From JBBIMP01 sp037444305 (GTDB lineage Bacteria; Acidobacteriota; UBA6911): a DNA stretch of 64,000 nucleotides. The notes under the pieces were generated by a model that saw nothing but the letters and a program-made list of their open reading frames with translations, was not told the origin of the DNA and ran no database searches. Location of the stretch: NCBI GenBank assembly GCA_037444305.1, contig JBBIMP010000028.1:1-64000 (forward strand), in the 5' to 3' direction. The position numbers and the translations under genes were made by a program. Below, in pieces: positions 26,455-35,099 of this stretch; position 1 is the stretch's first letter, and the number at the start of each line of letters is the position of its first letter.

Positions 26455-27708
26455 ATGATTCGAAAGATCCACCGAGCCCGGTATGTTCTCGCGGAAGCCG
26501 ACCTGCTGCTGCGGGATGCCGCTGTGCACGTGTCGGCCCCGGGAAGGATTTCCCGGGTGGAGCCCTGGCACGGAAACCGCGCCGCCGGCGACGGTGAGGT
26601 AATCGACTGGGGCTCGGCCATCCTGATGCCCGGACTGGTCAACGCCCACACACACCTGGAGCTGACCGCCCGGGGTGCGGACGTTCCCCCGCCCGCATCC
26701 TTCACAGAGTGGCTGGCTTCGATCGTCGACTACCGGCGCGGCCTCCCCGCGGAAGAGTTTCGGCGAGCGGCGGCCCGCGGAGCGCAGATGTCCCTGGAGT
26801 CCGGCACCACGATGGTTGCGGATGTCTCTTGCAGCGGCGCGAGTTCCGAAGCCCTGCGAGGTTTCGCGCTGCGCAAGACCGTCTTCGAGGAGATTGCCGG
26901 CTTCCCCCCGGCCAGGGCGGAGGAGGCGACGGCGGAACTCCGGCGCCGGCTCACCCAGGTCGGCGATGATCCATTGCTGACCGTGGGCGTCTCTCCGCAC
27001 GCGCCCTACTCCGTGTCGCCGCAACTGTACCGGTCAGTCGCGGCCATCGCGAGGCAGAATTCGCTGCCCCTTGCCACCCACGTGGCCGAAACGAAGGCCG
27101 AGCGGGAGTTCCTGGCGGAGGGGACGGGAGAGTTCGCCGCTTTCCTGGCCGGCAGAAAGCTCCTCCCGGAGGACTGGTCCCCGCCGCGCACATCCCCGAT
27201 TTCCTACCTCGACAGCCTGGGTGTGCTGGAGGGTTCCGCGCTCCTGATCCACTGCAACTACCTCGACCCGGCATCCATCGCCGCCATCCTCGCCTCGCGC
27301 AGCAGTGTCGTCTACTGTCCGCGCAGCCACGCCTTTTTTGGCCACGATCGCCACCCGGTCCGGCAGATGCTGGATGCCGGCGTCAACGTGGCGCTTGGAA
27401 CCGACTCGCTCGCCAGCAATCAATCCCTGAGCGTGCTGGACGAGATGCGCCACCTTTTCGGCCGGCGAAAGGACCTCCGGTGCGAGGAGATCTTGCGCAT
27501 GGCAACCCTGAACGGAGCGGCGGCCCTGAATCTCGGGAGGGTCCTGGGCCGCCTCCGCCGCGGCTACTGGGCCGACATGACGGTGCTGAGACTGCCGGAG
27601 GAGCTGGGAGACAGAAACCTCATCTGCCAGCTGCTCGAGGGGGCGGGGGAATGTCTTGCCACCATCGTGGCCGGGGATGTCATCTGGCGGCGGGGCGTTT
27701 TGCAGTAG
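26455..27708 (+). CDS. Amidohydrolase of the cytosine-deaminase/TRZ-ATZ group
   Basis: 417 residues, cytoplasmic. Metal-dependent TIM-barrel hydrolase: NAHTHLE (~residue 64) gives the HxH ligands, SPHAPYSVSP and THVAETKAE give further histidines, and GTDSLASNQ gives the catalytic aspartate. Relatives deaminate adenosine derivatives (S-adenosylhomocysteine, methylthioadenosine, aminodeoxyfutalosine) or s-triazines. Which substrate applies here is not decided by the sequence; a futalosine-pathway role would be testable by presence of mqn genes. It begins 61 bp after the AstE-like gene, probably in one transcript. Confidence 0.83.
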   Translation: MIRKIHRARYVLAEADLLLRDAAVHVSAPGRISRVEPWHGNRAAGDGEVIDWGSAILMPGLVNAHTHLELTARGADVPPPASFTEWLASIVDYRRGLPAEEFRRAAARGAQMSLESGTTMVADVSCSGASSEALRGFALRKTVFEEIAGFPPARAEEATAELRRRLTQVGDDPLLTVGVSPHAPYSVSPQLYRSVAAIARQNSLPLATHVAETKAEREFLAEGTGEFAAFLAGRKLLPEDWSPPRTSPISYLDSLGVLEGSALLIHCNYLDPASIAAILASRSSVVYCPRSHAFFGHDRHPVRQMLDAGVNVALGTDSLASNQSLSVLDEMRHLFGRRKDLRCEEILRMATLNGAAALNLGRVLGRLRRGYWADMTVLRLPEELGDRNLICQLLEGAGECLATIVAGDVIWRRGVLQ

Positions 27709-27761
27709 AATATTCCGGCCGGCGGGACTGCCGGGAGGGGCTTGATTCCGGGAAGGGAAGG

Positions 27762-28271
27762 ATGATCCGAAAAATCGCATTCATCGGGCTGACTCTGGCC
27801 CTGGTTGCCGTGCTGGTCTGGCTTGCGGTCCAGGGCCGCAAGGAAGAGGTCGCGCTCGAGTCGGAAACGCCGCTGGAGGACTTCAGGTCGGTGGCTCCCA
27901 GCGCCCTCCGCGTCATCGATCCCCGGGACCTCGAAGTTGCGCAGGCGCGGATGGAACTCCTGCCACCCGGAGAGATGGTCGGAACCGCGATCTCGCACGG
28001 CTTCTCGGCGCGGCACCACATCGTCATCAGGAACGGAGGATCGGTCGGTTATGGAGACCTGCTGCTGAAGCTCTCCTACCTGGCGGGCAACGGGAAGGAG
28101 CTGGAATCCGTCACAGCGAAAGCGTCCGTGCGGCTGCCGCCGGGGGAAACGGTCAGCCTCGAGGAGATCACCGTGGAGGGCGTGCCCGAGGGCGCAGCCC
28201 GCTGCATCGTGCGAATCCTCTACGCCGAGCTGCCTGTCGCCCCGCCTGCGGGGGACTCCGACCGGCGCTGA
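27762..28271 (+). CDS. Membrane-anchored hypothetical protein
   Basis: 169 residues. A single N-terminal hydrophobic helix (about residues 5-24, AFIGLTLALVAVLVWLAV) is followed by a soluble domain of predicted beta structure (HHIVIRNGGSVGYGDLLLKL, then LPPGETVSLEEITV). This resembles the FxLYD/DUF3426-like immunoglobulin-fold domains that compare a base value with a modified one, but no family can be assigned with confidence. ATG at 27762 is preceded by GGAAGGGAAGG. It follows the amidohydrolase gene by 53 bp in the same direction. Confidence 0.68.
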   Translation: MIRKIAFIGLTLALVAVLVWLAVQGRKEEVALESETPLEDFRSVAPSALRVIDPRDLEVAQARMELLPPGEMVGTAISHGFSARHHIVIRNGGSVGYGDLLLKLSYLAGNGKELESVTAKASVRLPPGETVSLEEITVEGVPEGAARCIVRILYAELPVAPPAGDSDRR

Positions 28272-28410
28272 CCCTTTCTGCCCGTGCGCTCGGATCCGTG
28301 CTTTCGAGCGCGCGGCTTCCGCCGATTGGGAGGAAATGGACAAACGAGGGGCAACCGCTTCCCCCGCCAGGGGAAGGTTCACCCGCAACAACCTCCGGAG
28401 GGATTCTGCC

Positions 28411-29976
28411 ATGCCAATCTCCACTATTTGCCCCGGCTCCCGGCGAGTGCCGGCCTTGCTTTTCTGCTGCGTTCTGGCGGGGGCGCTCTTTGCACCCGCG
28501 ATCCGCTCCCAGGGCGGCGGCGGGCAGCCGGAGAGCGGAAAGAGACCGGCGAGCCTCGCCATCCGCAATGCGATGGTGGTGGACGGCAACGGGACTCCGG
28601 CCTCGGGGCCCAAGGACATCCTCATCGAGGGCAACCTCATCAGCCGCATCGTGCCCCTCGATCCCGTCGCGCTCAAGCAGGGCACGCAGAAGCGGCCGGA
28701 AGCGGCGGTCGAGATCGATGCCGCCGGCAAATACGTTCTTCCGGGGCTGATCAACTCCCACGCCCACCTCCAGGACGAGCGCGCCGGTATCCCGATGCCC
28801 TTCGAATATCAGCTCAAGCTCTGGCTGGCCTCCGGCGTCACCACCATCAGGGACGTCGGGAGCGATCTCAAGAAAGCGCTGGACCTGCGGCAGCGGAGCC
28901 TGCAGGGCTCGGTGGTCGCGCCGCGCATTTTCGTCTACGGGCGCTTCAACTACGCGCCGGTCCCGCGAAACGTCGGCGAAGCCGCGGCGCGGGTGAAGGA
29001 GCTGCAGCGCCAAGGGGTGGACGGCATAAAGCTGTTCGGCATAGACCGCGACCTGATGCGCGCCATGGCCGACGAAGCCCGGCAGGCGGGACTGAGAATC
29101 GCTCACCACATCGGCGTGGAGGAGACCGACGCCTGGGATGCCATAGACTGCGGCATTGCCAGCATCGAGCACTGGTACGGAATCCCCGACGCGGCGCTCG
29201 CGCAGGGTGTGCAGAACTTCCCCCCGGAATACAACTACAACAACGAGACCGACCGCTTCCGCTACGCAGGACGCCTCTGGCGGGAAGCCGATGGGGAGAA
29301 ACTTCTCGAAGTGCTCGACGGCATGGCGGCCGCAGGAGTGGCGTGGGTGCCGACCCTGAACATCTACGAGGCCAGCCGCGATCTCCTCCGGGCGCAGAAC
29401 CAGCCGTGGTTCGGCCGGTATCTCCACCCCGCCCTGGAAGAGTATTTCCGCCCCAATCCCGCGCACCACGGCTCCTATTTCATCGGCTGGACATCCACGG
29501 ATGAGTCGTTCTGGAAGGAGAACTACCGCCTCTGGATGAAGGCGCTGGCTGAGTTTGCCCGCCGGGGCGGACTCATCGGCGCCGGCGAGGATGCGGGTTT
29601 CATATACCAGATGTACGGGTTCGGGTTCGTCCGGGAGCTCGAACTCCACCAGGAGGCCGGGTTCCACCCGCTCACCGTAATCCAGCATGCCACCGGGAAC
29701 AATGCCCGGATCCTCGGGCAGGAAGACCGGCTGGGCCGCCTGCGTCCGGGATTCCTGGCGGATCTGATCGTCGTCGACGGAAATCCACTGCAAAACCTCA
29801 AGGTGCTGTATCCGACCGGCATCGAGACATGGCGCGACGGGCAGAGGACTCAATCCGGCGGGGTGGAATGGATACTCAAGGATGGAATTCCATATCACGG
29901 ACCGTCGCTGCTGGCGGAGGTCGAGAAGATCGTCGCGGCAGCACGGTCTGCGGGAGCGGCAAAAGCCAGGCCCTGA
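28411..29976 (+). CDS. Secreted amidohydrolase (imidazolonepropionase/prolidase-like)
   Basis: 521 residues with a signal peptide (about residues 10-34). Amidohydrolase_1 fold: NSHAHLQ (HxH metal ligands), GIKLFG (possible carboxylated lysine), RIAHHIGVEE and IEHWYG (histidines), GAGEDAGF (aspartate). Acidobacteria and Bacteroidetes have many such exported enzymes, thought to act on dipeptides or similar amides; the substrate is unknown. An in-frame ATG at 28336 has GGGAGG only 2 nt away; ATG at 28411 has GGAGGG at 28397-28402, 8 nt away, and puts the signal peptide at the N-terminus, so it is preferred. Confidence 0.83.
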   Translation: MPISTICPGSRRVPALLFCCVLAGALFAPAIRSQGGGGQPESGKRPASLAIRNAMVVDGNGTPASGPKDILIEGNLISRIVPLDPVALKQGTQKRPEAAVEIDAAGKYVLPGLINSHAHLQDERAGIPMPFEYQLKLWLASGVTTIRDVGSDLKKALDLRQRSLQGSVVAPRIFVYGRFNYAPVPRNVGEAAARVKELQRQGVDGIKLFGIDRDLMRAMADEARQAGLRIAHHIGVEETDAWDAIDCGIASIEHWYGIPDAALAQGVQNFPPEYNYNNETDRFRYAGRLWREADGEKLLEVLDGMAAAGVAWVPTLNIYEASRDLLRAQNQPWFGRYLHPALEEYFRPNPAHHGSYFIGWTSTDESFWKENYRLWMKALAEFARRGGLIGAGEDAGFIYQMYGFGFVRELELHQEAGFHPLTVIQHATGNNARILGQEDRLGRLRPGFLADLIVVDGNPLQNLKVLYPTGIETWRDGQRTQSGGVEWILKDGIPYHGPSLLAEVEKIVAAARSAGAAKARP

Positions 29977-30006
29977 GGATTTCAGGGCTCGGCCGGGTTT
30001 TCCCGG
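29971..30006 (+). terminator. Possible terminator, two adjacent hairpins
   Basis: CCCTGA/TCAGGG (29971-29987) overlaps the amidohydrolase stop, and CCGGG-TTTT-CCCGG (29993-30006) follows. No T run follows the second hairpin, so it is not a classic intrinsic terminator. Confidence 0.3.
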
Positions 30007-30042
30007 TCCGGCTTACGCTTTCCTCCGCAGAGGCTTGGCGTG

Positions 30043-30071
30043 TTGACAGTCCCCAGGCTCTGTGGTAGGTT
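30043..30071 (+). promoter_or_regulatory. Sigma70-type promoter for the carboxypeptidase-regulatory-domain protein
   Basis: A perfect TTGACA (30043-30048), 17-nt spacer, and a weak -10 TAGGTT (30066-30071), 66 bp before the start codon at 30137. Confidence 0.5.
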
Positions 30072-30136
30072 TCCATCAGCTGAACTGTGTCCGGAACTGA
30101 GGGCGAAGTGCCGTCTTTGGTCAAGGACGGGCAACC

Positions 30137-31909
30137 ATGAGAGCCATGAATCGCATCCCCCCAATGCTGCTTACGCTGGCGCTGCTTCTGGCGCCGGCGC
30201 TGGCCGAAGCCAGGGGCAGCGGCCGAATCATGGGGAGCATCCAGGACAGAAGCGGAAAGGCGCTTCTCGGTGCGGTTGTCACGGTTTTCAAGGAGGACCG
30301 CAACGGAGGCACCATATCCTTCACCCGGACCGACAACCGGGGCGGCTACTCTCTTGCCCAGGTCGCGCCGGGCTCCTACCAGCTGCAGGTCAGCCACGAG
30401 GGATATCGCTCCCACGTAAGCTCCAACATAGTGGTAGCGGCCGGCAGGACCGTGACGCTCAACGTCATCCTCCAGGAATTCGTGGACCTGATATCCGCGG
30501 AAGACCCCCGCAACTGGGATTTCCGCTCGGTGCTGCGAAGCGCCGCGGACCGAAGGCTCATCTTCCGGGCGCTCGATGAAACCGCGCCGACATTCAGGGA
30601 GTGGAACCGGGAGTTCATGCGGGGCGGCACCCTCAGCGTTGCCACCACCGCCGATCTCGGCAGCTCCAACTTCACCGTGCTGCCGGGGAGCGCCCACACC
30701 GGGATCGTTTCCAATTTTGCCTACGCGGAGCCTCTGACCGAGAGCAGCCGCATGATTGTGTCCGGCCAGCTCCACTCGGGCTACGATACGCTCTGGCGCA
30801 TCCGGAACACCCTCGACTACCGGCCCGAACCCGGCCGGCAGATGAGATTCCATCTCGGCTACGGGCGGATGAACCTGAATGGCACAAGCATAAGCGCGCT
30901 CACACGGCCCCAGACCTTTTTCGCCCAGGATCCCTCGCTCAGGGAGTCGGGTGTGCAGACGCTCGCCCTGGGCTTCTCGGCCAGCAGCGAGTTTCTGGAT
31001 GCCCTGGACCTTGAGTACGGGTTCGATCTCTCCCGGATCTATTACGGCACCACGAAGAGCGTTTTCAGCCCCTTCCTGCTGGTGTCGGTTTCGCCGGCCG
31101 AGGGTTGGACCCTGCGGACCGCCATGACCTCCCGCAGGTTTACGGACAGCAACAGCGTGGCGCTGCCGGATGGCGAAGTGATCAACCTCATGGAGCCTAC
31201 GTATATCGCCAAGATCCACGGCGAGATCCATCTGACGCAATTCAAACATGCCGAGCTGGCGGTGGCCCGCGAGCTTGCCGACGACATGTCCGTCGAGTTG
31301 GCCGTATACCAGGATCGGACAGAGGGGCCGGGAACTCCGCTGCTGGTGACGCTCGGAAAGAAGGCCGCGCGCAATCGGTACAGCGTGGCACAACTGAGGG
31401 AGGGACAGCTGAGGCACCAAGGCTTGCGCTTCGTCGTGAACCGCAAGTTCCTGGACTCGCTGAGCGGATCGGCCGCCTATGTCTACGGCACGGGCTCCGG
31501 TCTGGCCGACAGGGCCGAATTGCTGCCGGGGGATCTCCTGGCGCGGAACCTGCTGAACTACATCCATCGCTCCTACCATCACTCGTTCACGGGCCAGTTC
31601 AGCGCCAGCATCGCGCGCACGCAGACCAACCTGGACACCTTCATGCGGTGGCACGCGGGGGACACGCTCACGACGATCGATCTCTTCTCGGATCGCGTAG
31701 ACATGATGAACAAGGGCGTCAGTTTCACCATCCGCCAGATGATACCGCTCCCCGAGTTCATGGGTACGGCCGGCCGCTGGGAGGCCCTCGTCGATGTGCG
31801 GAATCTCCTCGACCAGGGTCGCTACGTTGTCCAGACCAGTGACGGCCACATCATTCTCACGCGCAATCCGCGCTCCCTGCGCTTCGGGTTGAATCTCAAC
31901 TTTTACTGA
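30137..31909 (+). CDS. TonB-receptor-like outer-membrane protein with carboxypeptidase-regulatory domain
   Basis: 590 residues. Signal peptide about 1-25 (MLLTLALLLAPALAEA). Residues ~28-112 form a carboxypeptidase-regulatory-like beta domain (GSIQDRSGKALLGAVVTVF, then DNRGGYSLAQVAPGSYQLQV). The remaining ~470 residues have the alternating pattern of a beta barrel, ending with LRFGLNLNFY: a C-terminal aromatic residue as in outer-membrane proteins. This is the architecture of acidobacterial Oar/TonB-like proteins, but it is shorter than the usual ~1000 residues and no clear plug domain or TonB box is recognised. Transport or adhesion is possible. Confidence 0.78.
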   Translation: MRAMNRIPPMLLTLALLLAPALAEARGSGRIMGSIQDRSGKALLGAVVTVFKEDRNGGTISFTRTDNRGGYSLAQVAPGSYQLQVSHEGYRSHVSSNIVVAAGRTVTLNVILQEFVDLISAEDPRNWDFRSVLRSAADRRLIFRALDETAPTFREWNREFMRGGTLSVATTADLGSSNFTVLPGSAHTGIVSNFAYAEPLTESSRMIVSGQLHSGYDTLWRIRNTLDYRPEPGRQMRFHLGYGRMNLNGTSISALTRPQTFFAQDPSLRESGVQTLALGFSASSEFLDALDLEYGFDLSRIYYGTTKSVFSPFLLVSVSPAEGWTLRTAMTSRRFTDSNSVALPDGEVINLMEPTYIAKIHGEIHLTQFKHAELAVARELADDMSVELAVYQDRTEGPGTPLLVTLGKKAARNRYSVAQLREGQLRHQGLRFVVNRKFLDSLSGSAAYVYGTGSGLADRAELLPGDLLARNLLNYIHRSYHHSFTGQFSASIARTQTNLDTFMRWHAGDTLTTIDLFSDRVDMMNKGVSFTIRQMIPLPEFMGTAGRWEALVDVRNLLDQGRYVVQTSDGHIILTRNPRSLRFGLNLNFY

Positions 31910-32113
31910 TCCCGCACGGTGCAGCCACTCGCGGCTCCAGCCCTCCCTCTGCGCACAGAAGAATTGGCTAGGCGCGCTGCTTTTGTCAGGGGGAGTTCAC
32001 CCGCTGGGTGGCGAACAGGGAAGGGACAGGTTTGTGGCCTCCTCCTCTAACCCCTCTCAAGATGCTGCTTTAGACCGTCTTCATCCAGGGAGGTTCAAAT
32101 ATTTGACGCAAAA

Positions 32114-32131
32114 AATCCAATTGATTGGATT
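32114..32131. promoter_or_regulatory. Palindrome upstream of the sigma54 promoter (candidate activator site 1)
   Basis: AATCCAA-TTGA-TTGGATT, a perfect 7-bp inverted repeat, centred about 110 bp before the sigma54 -24 element. Enhancer sites for NtrC-type activators usually lie 80-150 bp upstream, and the operon encodes such an activator. Confidence 0.5.
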
Positions 32132-32170
32132 GTCTGGCCACGCCGATTCTTATCCGGACAGTGAATTTGC

Positions 32171-32195
32171 TAAATGTAAATCTAGTAAACATTTA
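32171..32195. promoter_or_regulatory. Inverted repeat upstream of the sigma54 promoter (candidate activator or IHF-type site 2)
   Basis: TAAATGT, 11-nt spacer, ACATTTA: perfect 7-bp arms. An overlapping alternative pairing is GTAAAT (32176-32181) with ATTTAC (32191-32196). The stretch is far more A+T-rich than the rest of the window. Confidence 0.45.
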
Positions 32196-32230
32196 CGAGG
32201 CCCATTGGCCTGGCGGGCGGTTACACCCTA

Positions 32231-32246
32231 TGGCACGGAGATTGCT
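32231..32246 (+). promoter_or_regulatory. Sigma54 (-24/-12) promoter of the histidine kinase-response regulator operon
   Basis: TGGCACG-GAGA-TTGCT, a full match to the sigma54 consensus TGGCACG-N4-TTGCW with correct spacing. Transcription would start near 32257, about 35 nt before the kinase start codon. The operon's second gene encodes a sigma54-dependent activator, which suggests autoregulation. Confidence 0.82.
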
Positions 32247-32254
32247 TTAATAGC

Positions 32255-32280
32255 AGCGTAGGCATAATCTTGCCTGCGCT
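32255..32280 (+). repeat. 10-bp stem-loop between the sigma54 promoter and the kinase start
   Basis: AGCGTAGGCA pairs with TGCCTGCGCT around the loop TAATCT (one G-T wobble). It would form at the extreme 5' end of the transcript, or act as a DNA operator over the start site. No T run follows. Confidence 0.6.
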
Positions 32281-32291
32281 AGCGTGTTGAA

Positions 32292-35099
32292 ATGAACAGG
32301 TTCCCCGTATCATTCAAGGCCGTATTCACAATCCTGTTGACGCTCCTGCTGGTGGTCGTCGGGGTGGTCAACGTGCGGGACAGGGTGCGTTACATCGAGC
32401 CCTACGACGGCATTGTCTGGGCCGAGTCCGAGTCGGGATTGGTGGCAGAGGCGGTAGCGAAAGGCACACCGGGCGCCGCTGCGGGCGTACAGACCGGCGA
32501 CACCCTCGAGGCCCTGAATGGGCTTCCGATAGCCGACAGCCGGGATTACTACTCGCAGCTGGACGGGCTTAAGCCGGGTTACAGGGCCAGCTACAGGATC
32601 TCCCGCAACGGGGAGAGTCGCAACCTGGCCCTGGAGATTGGGGAGCGGAGGCTGTTCGGCGCCAAGGACGCACTCCGGGCGCTGCTCGCGCTTCTCCACC
32701 TGGGAGTGGGCCTCTTCGTCGCCTACCGGGCGGGGAGGCAGCCGCGAGCCTATCATTTCTTCCTCATCTGCCTGGCGGCCTTCGTCGTTTACCTGTACAG
32801 CTTCACCCCCGTGCTGGGAACGATCGACCTGGTCGTCTACTGGATTTCGATCGCCGCATTCCTGCTGCTGCCAACCCTGTTCGTGCACTTCTGCCAGCGC
32901 TTCCCGGCGGATCTCCCGGAGTGGCGGGCCCGCTCTCCCCTGCTCTACGCACCGGCAACCCTGCTTGCGATGCTCCACCTGCTGTGGGTGACGGGACACC
33001 TGGCCCGTTTCGGGCTTCCGCGAACCGTCGGCTCGAGCATGATCCTGGACCGGGTCCACATCGTCTATTTCAGCCTCGGTTTCCTGGCCGGGGGGATTAT
33101 TCTGCTGAGGCGGCGCCTGACCGCCGGCGACTGGACCACACGGCAGCAGATGAAGTGGATCAGCTGCGGAACGCTTCTGGGAATCCTCCCCTTTTCGCTG
33201 ATCTACGTTCTGCCCTGGCTCTTCGGGGCCGGCGACAGCTTCCTGATGTGGTCCTCGATGCTGTTCCTGGGTTTCATCCCGCTTTCGTTCGCCTACGCCA
33301 TCGTCCGCTACCGGCTGATCGACGTGGAAATCCTCATGCGCCGGGGCGCAGCCTATCTGGGAGCCAGCTCTCTGCTGCTGGCCCTGTACCTTTTCTTCGT
33401 GCTCGTGCTCGGCCGGGCCCTGCAGTGGGCGGCACCCGAGGCCGACTTCGTCATCATCTGCACCGCCGCTCTGGCCATCGCCCTCCTCTTCGCGCCTCTG
33501 CGCAACGCGCTGCAACTGCGTTTGGACCGGCTGTTCTACAAAGAACAGTTCGAGGATCGGGCGGGCCTGCTCGACTTCGCCCGCACGCTCGGCTCGGAGA
33601 TCGGTCTTGGCCGCCTCTCCCGCAGCATTCTGGAGCGGGTGCAGAAATCCTTCCTCGTGGATCGCGCCGCCCTCTACCTGCACGATCCCAAGACGCCGGG
33701 GAGCCATCAACTGGCATGCGCGGCGGGATTCACGGCCGGATGCGGCCTCCAGCAGATCGGCGACGAAGCGCTGGGCGAGGCGGCCGGACCGGATGCGGAC
33801 AACCATCCCCGGAGCGCGCCACCGGTATTCGCCGCCGAGGGCTTCCGTTTTCTGCAGGACCTGCTCCTGCGCGGCCGGCGGATCGGCCTGATCGCGCTCG
33901 GCGCTCCCCCAGCCGGCCGGCATTTCTCGTCCGAAGACCGGGACCTGCTCGCAGCCCTCGCCGGCTATGCCGCAATCGCCCTGGAGAACGCAAGCCTCTA
34001 CCGCTCGGTGGAGGCCAAGGCGCTGGAACTGGAGCGCCTCCGGAGCTACACCGAGAACATCATCGAGAGCATCAACATCGCCGTGCTGGCCCTGGACCTG
34101 CAGGGCAACGTCACCAGCTGCAACCGGGCTTTCGAGCGGCTCTACCATGCCCGGCGGCAGCTGATCCGGGCCACCCGGGCGGAAGACCTCCTCGGTCCCG
34201 ACATCGTGACTTCGGTCATGGAGGTCACGGGTCGCAACGGCTGGGAGATCAAGTCGGCCGGAAACATATACAAGCTCTACCTGGTCAACCGCAGGGACGA
34301 GAGGCTCATCGTCAACCTGAGCGTCATTCCCCTTAAGGACGCGGCGGGCACGGCCTACGGCTCCCTGCTCGTGATGGACGACATCACCGAAAAGAGCCGG
34401 ATGGAGGAACAGCTGCTGCAGGTGGAGAAGCTTTCCTCGCTCGGCCTGCTCGCGGCGGGCGTGGCCCACGAGGTGAACACGCCCATCACCGGGATCTCCA
34501 GCTACACGCAGATGCTCCTCAACCAGACGCCCGACTCAGACCACCGCAAGCCCATACTGGCGAAGATCGAGAAGCAGACCTTCCGGGCTGCCGAAATCGT
34601 CAACGGCCTGCTGAATTTCGCCCGCATCAACGGCAGCGAACTCAAGGATCTCGACATCAACCAGCTCATCGAGGAAAGCCTCAGCCTGCTCGACCACCAG
34701 TTCCGGCAGTCCAGGATCCAGGTCGACTCCAGCCTTGACCGGTCGGTGCCGCCGGTTTACGGCAACGCCGGCAAGCTTCAGCAGGTGCTGATCAATCTCC
34801 TGCTCAACGCCAGGGATGCAATGCCCGCGGGCGGATGGATCAAGATCGGAACCAAGAAAAACGATACAATGGTGATCGTGGACATCGTCGACACCGGCGC
34901 GGGCATCACCGAGGAGAACCTCAAGCGGATCTACGATCCGTTCTTCACCACCAAGACCACCGGCAAGGGAACCGGTCTCGGCCTGGCTGTGGCCTACGGC
35001 ATCATCCAGGAACACGGGGGCCGGATTTTCGTCGACAGCGCCCCCGCCAAGGGCACACACTTCACCCTGAAGCTCCCCACCCGGCGAGCAAACGGATGA
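32292..35099 (+). CDS. Membrane sensor histidine kinase with PDZ, GAF and PAS domains
   Basis: 935 residues. After an N-terminal helix (~8-28) comes a periplasmic PDZ-like domain (~45-115: AVAKGTPGAAAGVQTGDTL). Eight or so membrane helices follow (~125-385), then a GAF domain (~425-565), a PAS domain (~580-695), a HisKA domain with phospho-acceptor His726 in GVAHEVNTPITGI, and an HATPase_c domain (~815-930: NLLLNARDAMPAGG, DTGAGI, GTGLGLAV). The layout resembles PrsK-type sensors. It overlaps the regulator gene by 4 nt (ATGA). No clear ribosome-binding site precedes the ATG at 32292. The signal is unknown. Confidence 0.9.
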   Translation: MNRFPVSFKAVFTILLTLLLVVVGVVNVRDRVRYIEPYDGIVWAESESGLVAEAVAKGTPGAAAGVQTGDTLEALNGLPIADSRDYYSQLDGLKPGYRASYRISRNGESRNLALEIGERRLFGAKDALRALLALLHLGVGLFVAYRAGRQPRAYHFFLICLAAFVVYLYSFTPVLGTIDLVVYWISIAAFLLLPTLFVHFCQRFPADLPEWRARSPLLYAPATLLAMLHLLWVTGHLARFGLPRTVGSSMILDRVHIVYFSLGFLAGGIILLRRRLTAGDWTTRQQMKWISCGTLLGILPFSLIYVLPWLFGAGDSFLMWSSMLFLGFIPLSFAYAIVRYRLIDVEILMRRGAAYLGASSLLLALYLFFVLVLGRALQWAAPEADFVIICTAALAIALLFAPLRNALQLRLDRLFYKEQFEDRAGLLDFARTLGSEIGLGRLSRSILERVQKSFLVDRAALYLHDPKTPGSHQLACAAGFTAGCGLQQIGDEALGEAAGPDADNHPRSAPPVFAAEGFRFLQDLLLRGRRIGLIALGAPPAGRHFSSEDRDLLAALAGYAAIALENASLYRSVEAKALELERLRSYTENIIESINIAVLALDLQGNVTSCNRAFERLYHARRQLIRATRAEDLLGPDIVTSVMEVTGRNGWEIKSAGNIYKLYLVNRRDERLIVNLSVIPLKDAAGTAYGSLLVMDDITEKSRMEEQLLQVEKLSSLGLLAAGVAHEVNTPITGISSYTQMLLNQTPDSDHRKPILAKIEKQTFRAAEIVNGLLNFARINGSELKDLDINQLIEESLSLLDHQFRQSRIQVDSSLDRSVPPVYGNAGKLQQVLINLLLNARDAMPAGGWIKIGTKKNDTMVIVDIVDTGAGITEENLKRIYDPFFTTKTTGKGTGLGLAVAYGIIQEHGGRIFVDSAPAKGTHFTLKLPTRRANG

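Noticed and set aside
31983..32261. 92-codon open frame between the outer-membrane protein and the kinase
   Set aside because: It runs through the sigma54 promoter and palindromes, has no ribosome-binding site and an unprotein-like composition; it is a regulatory region.
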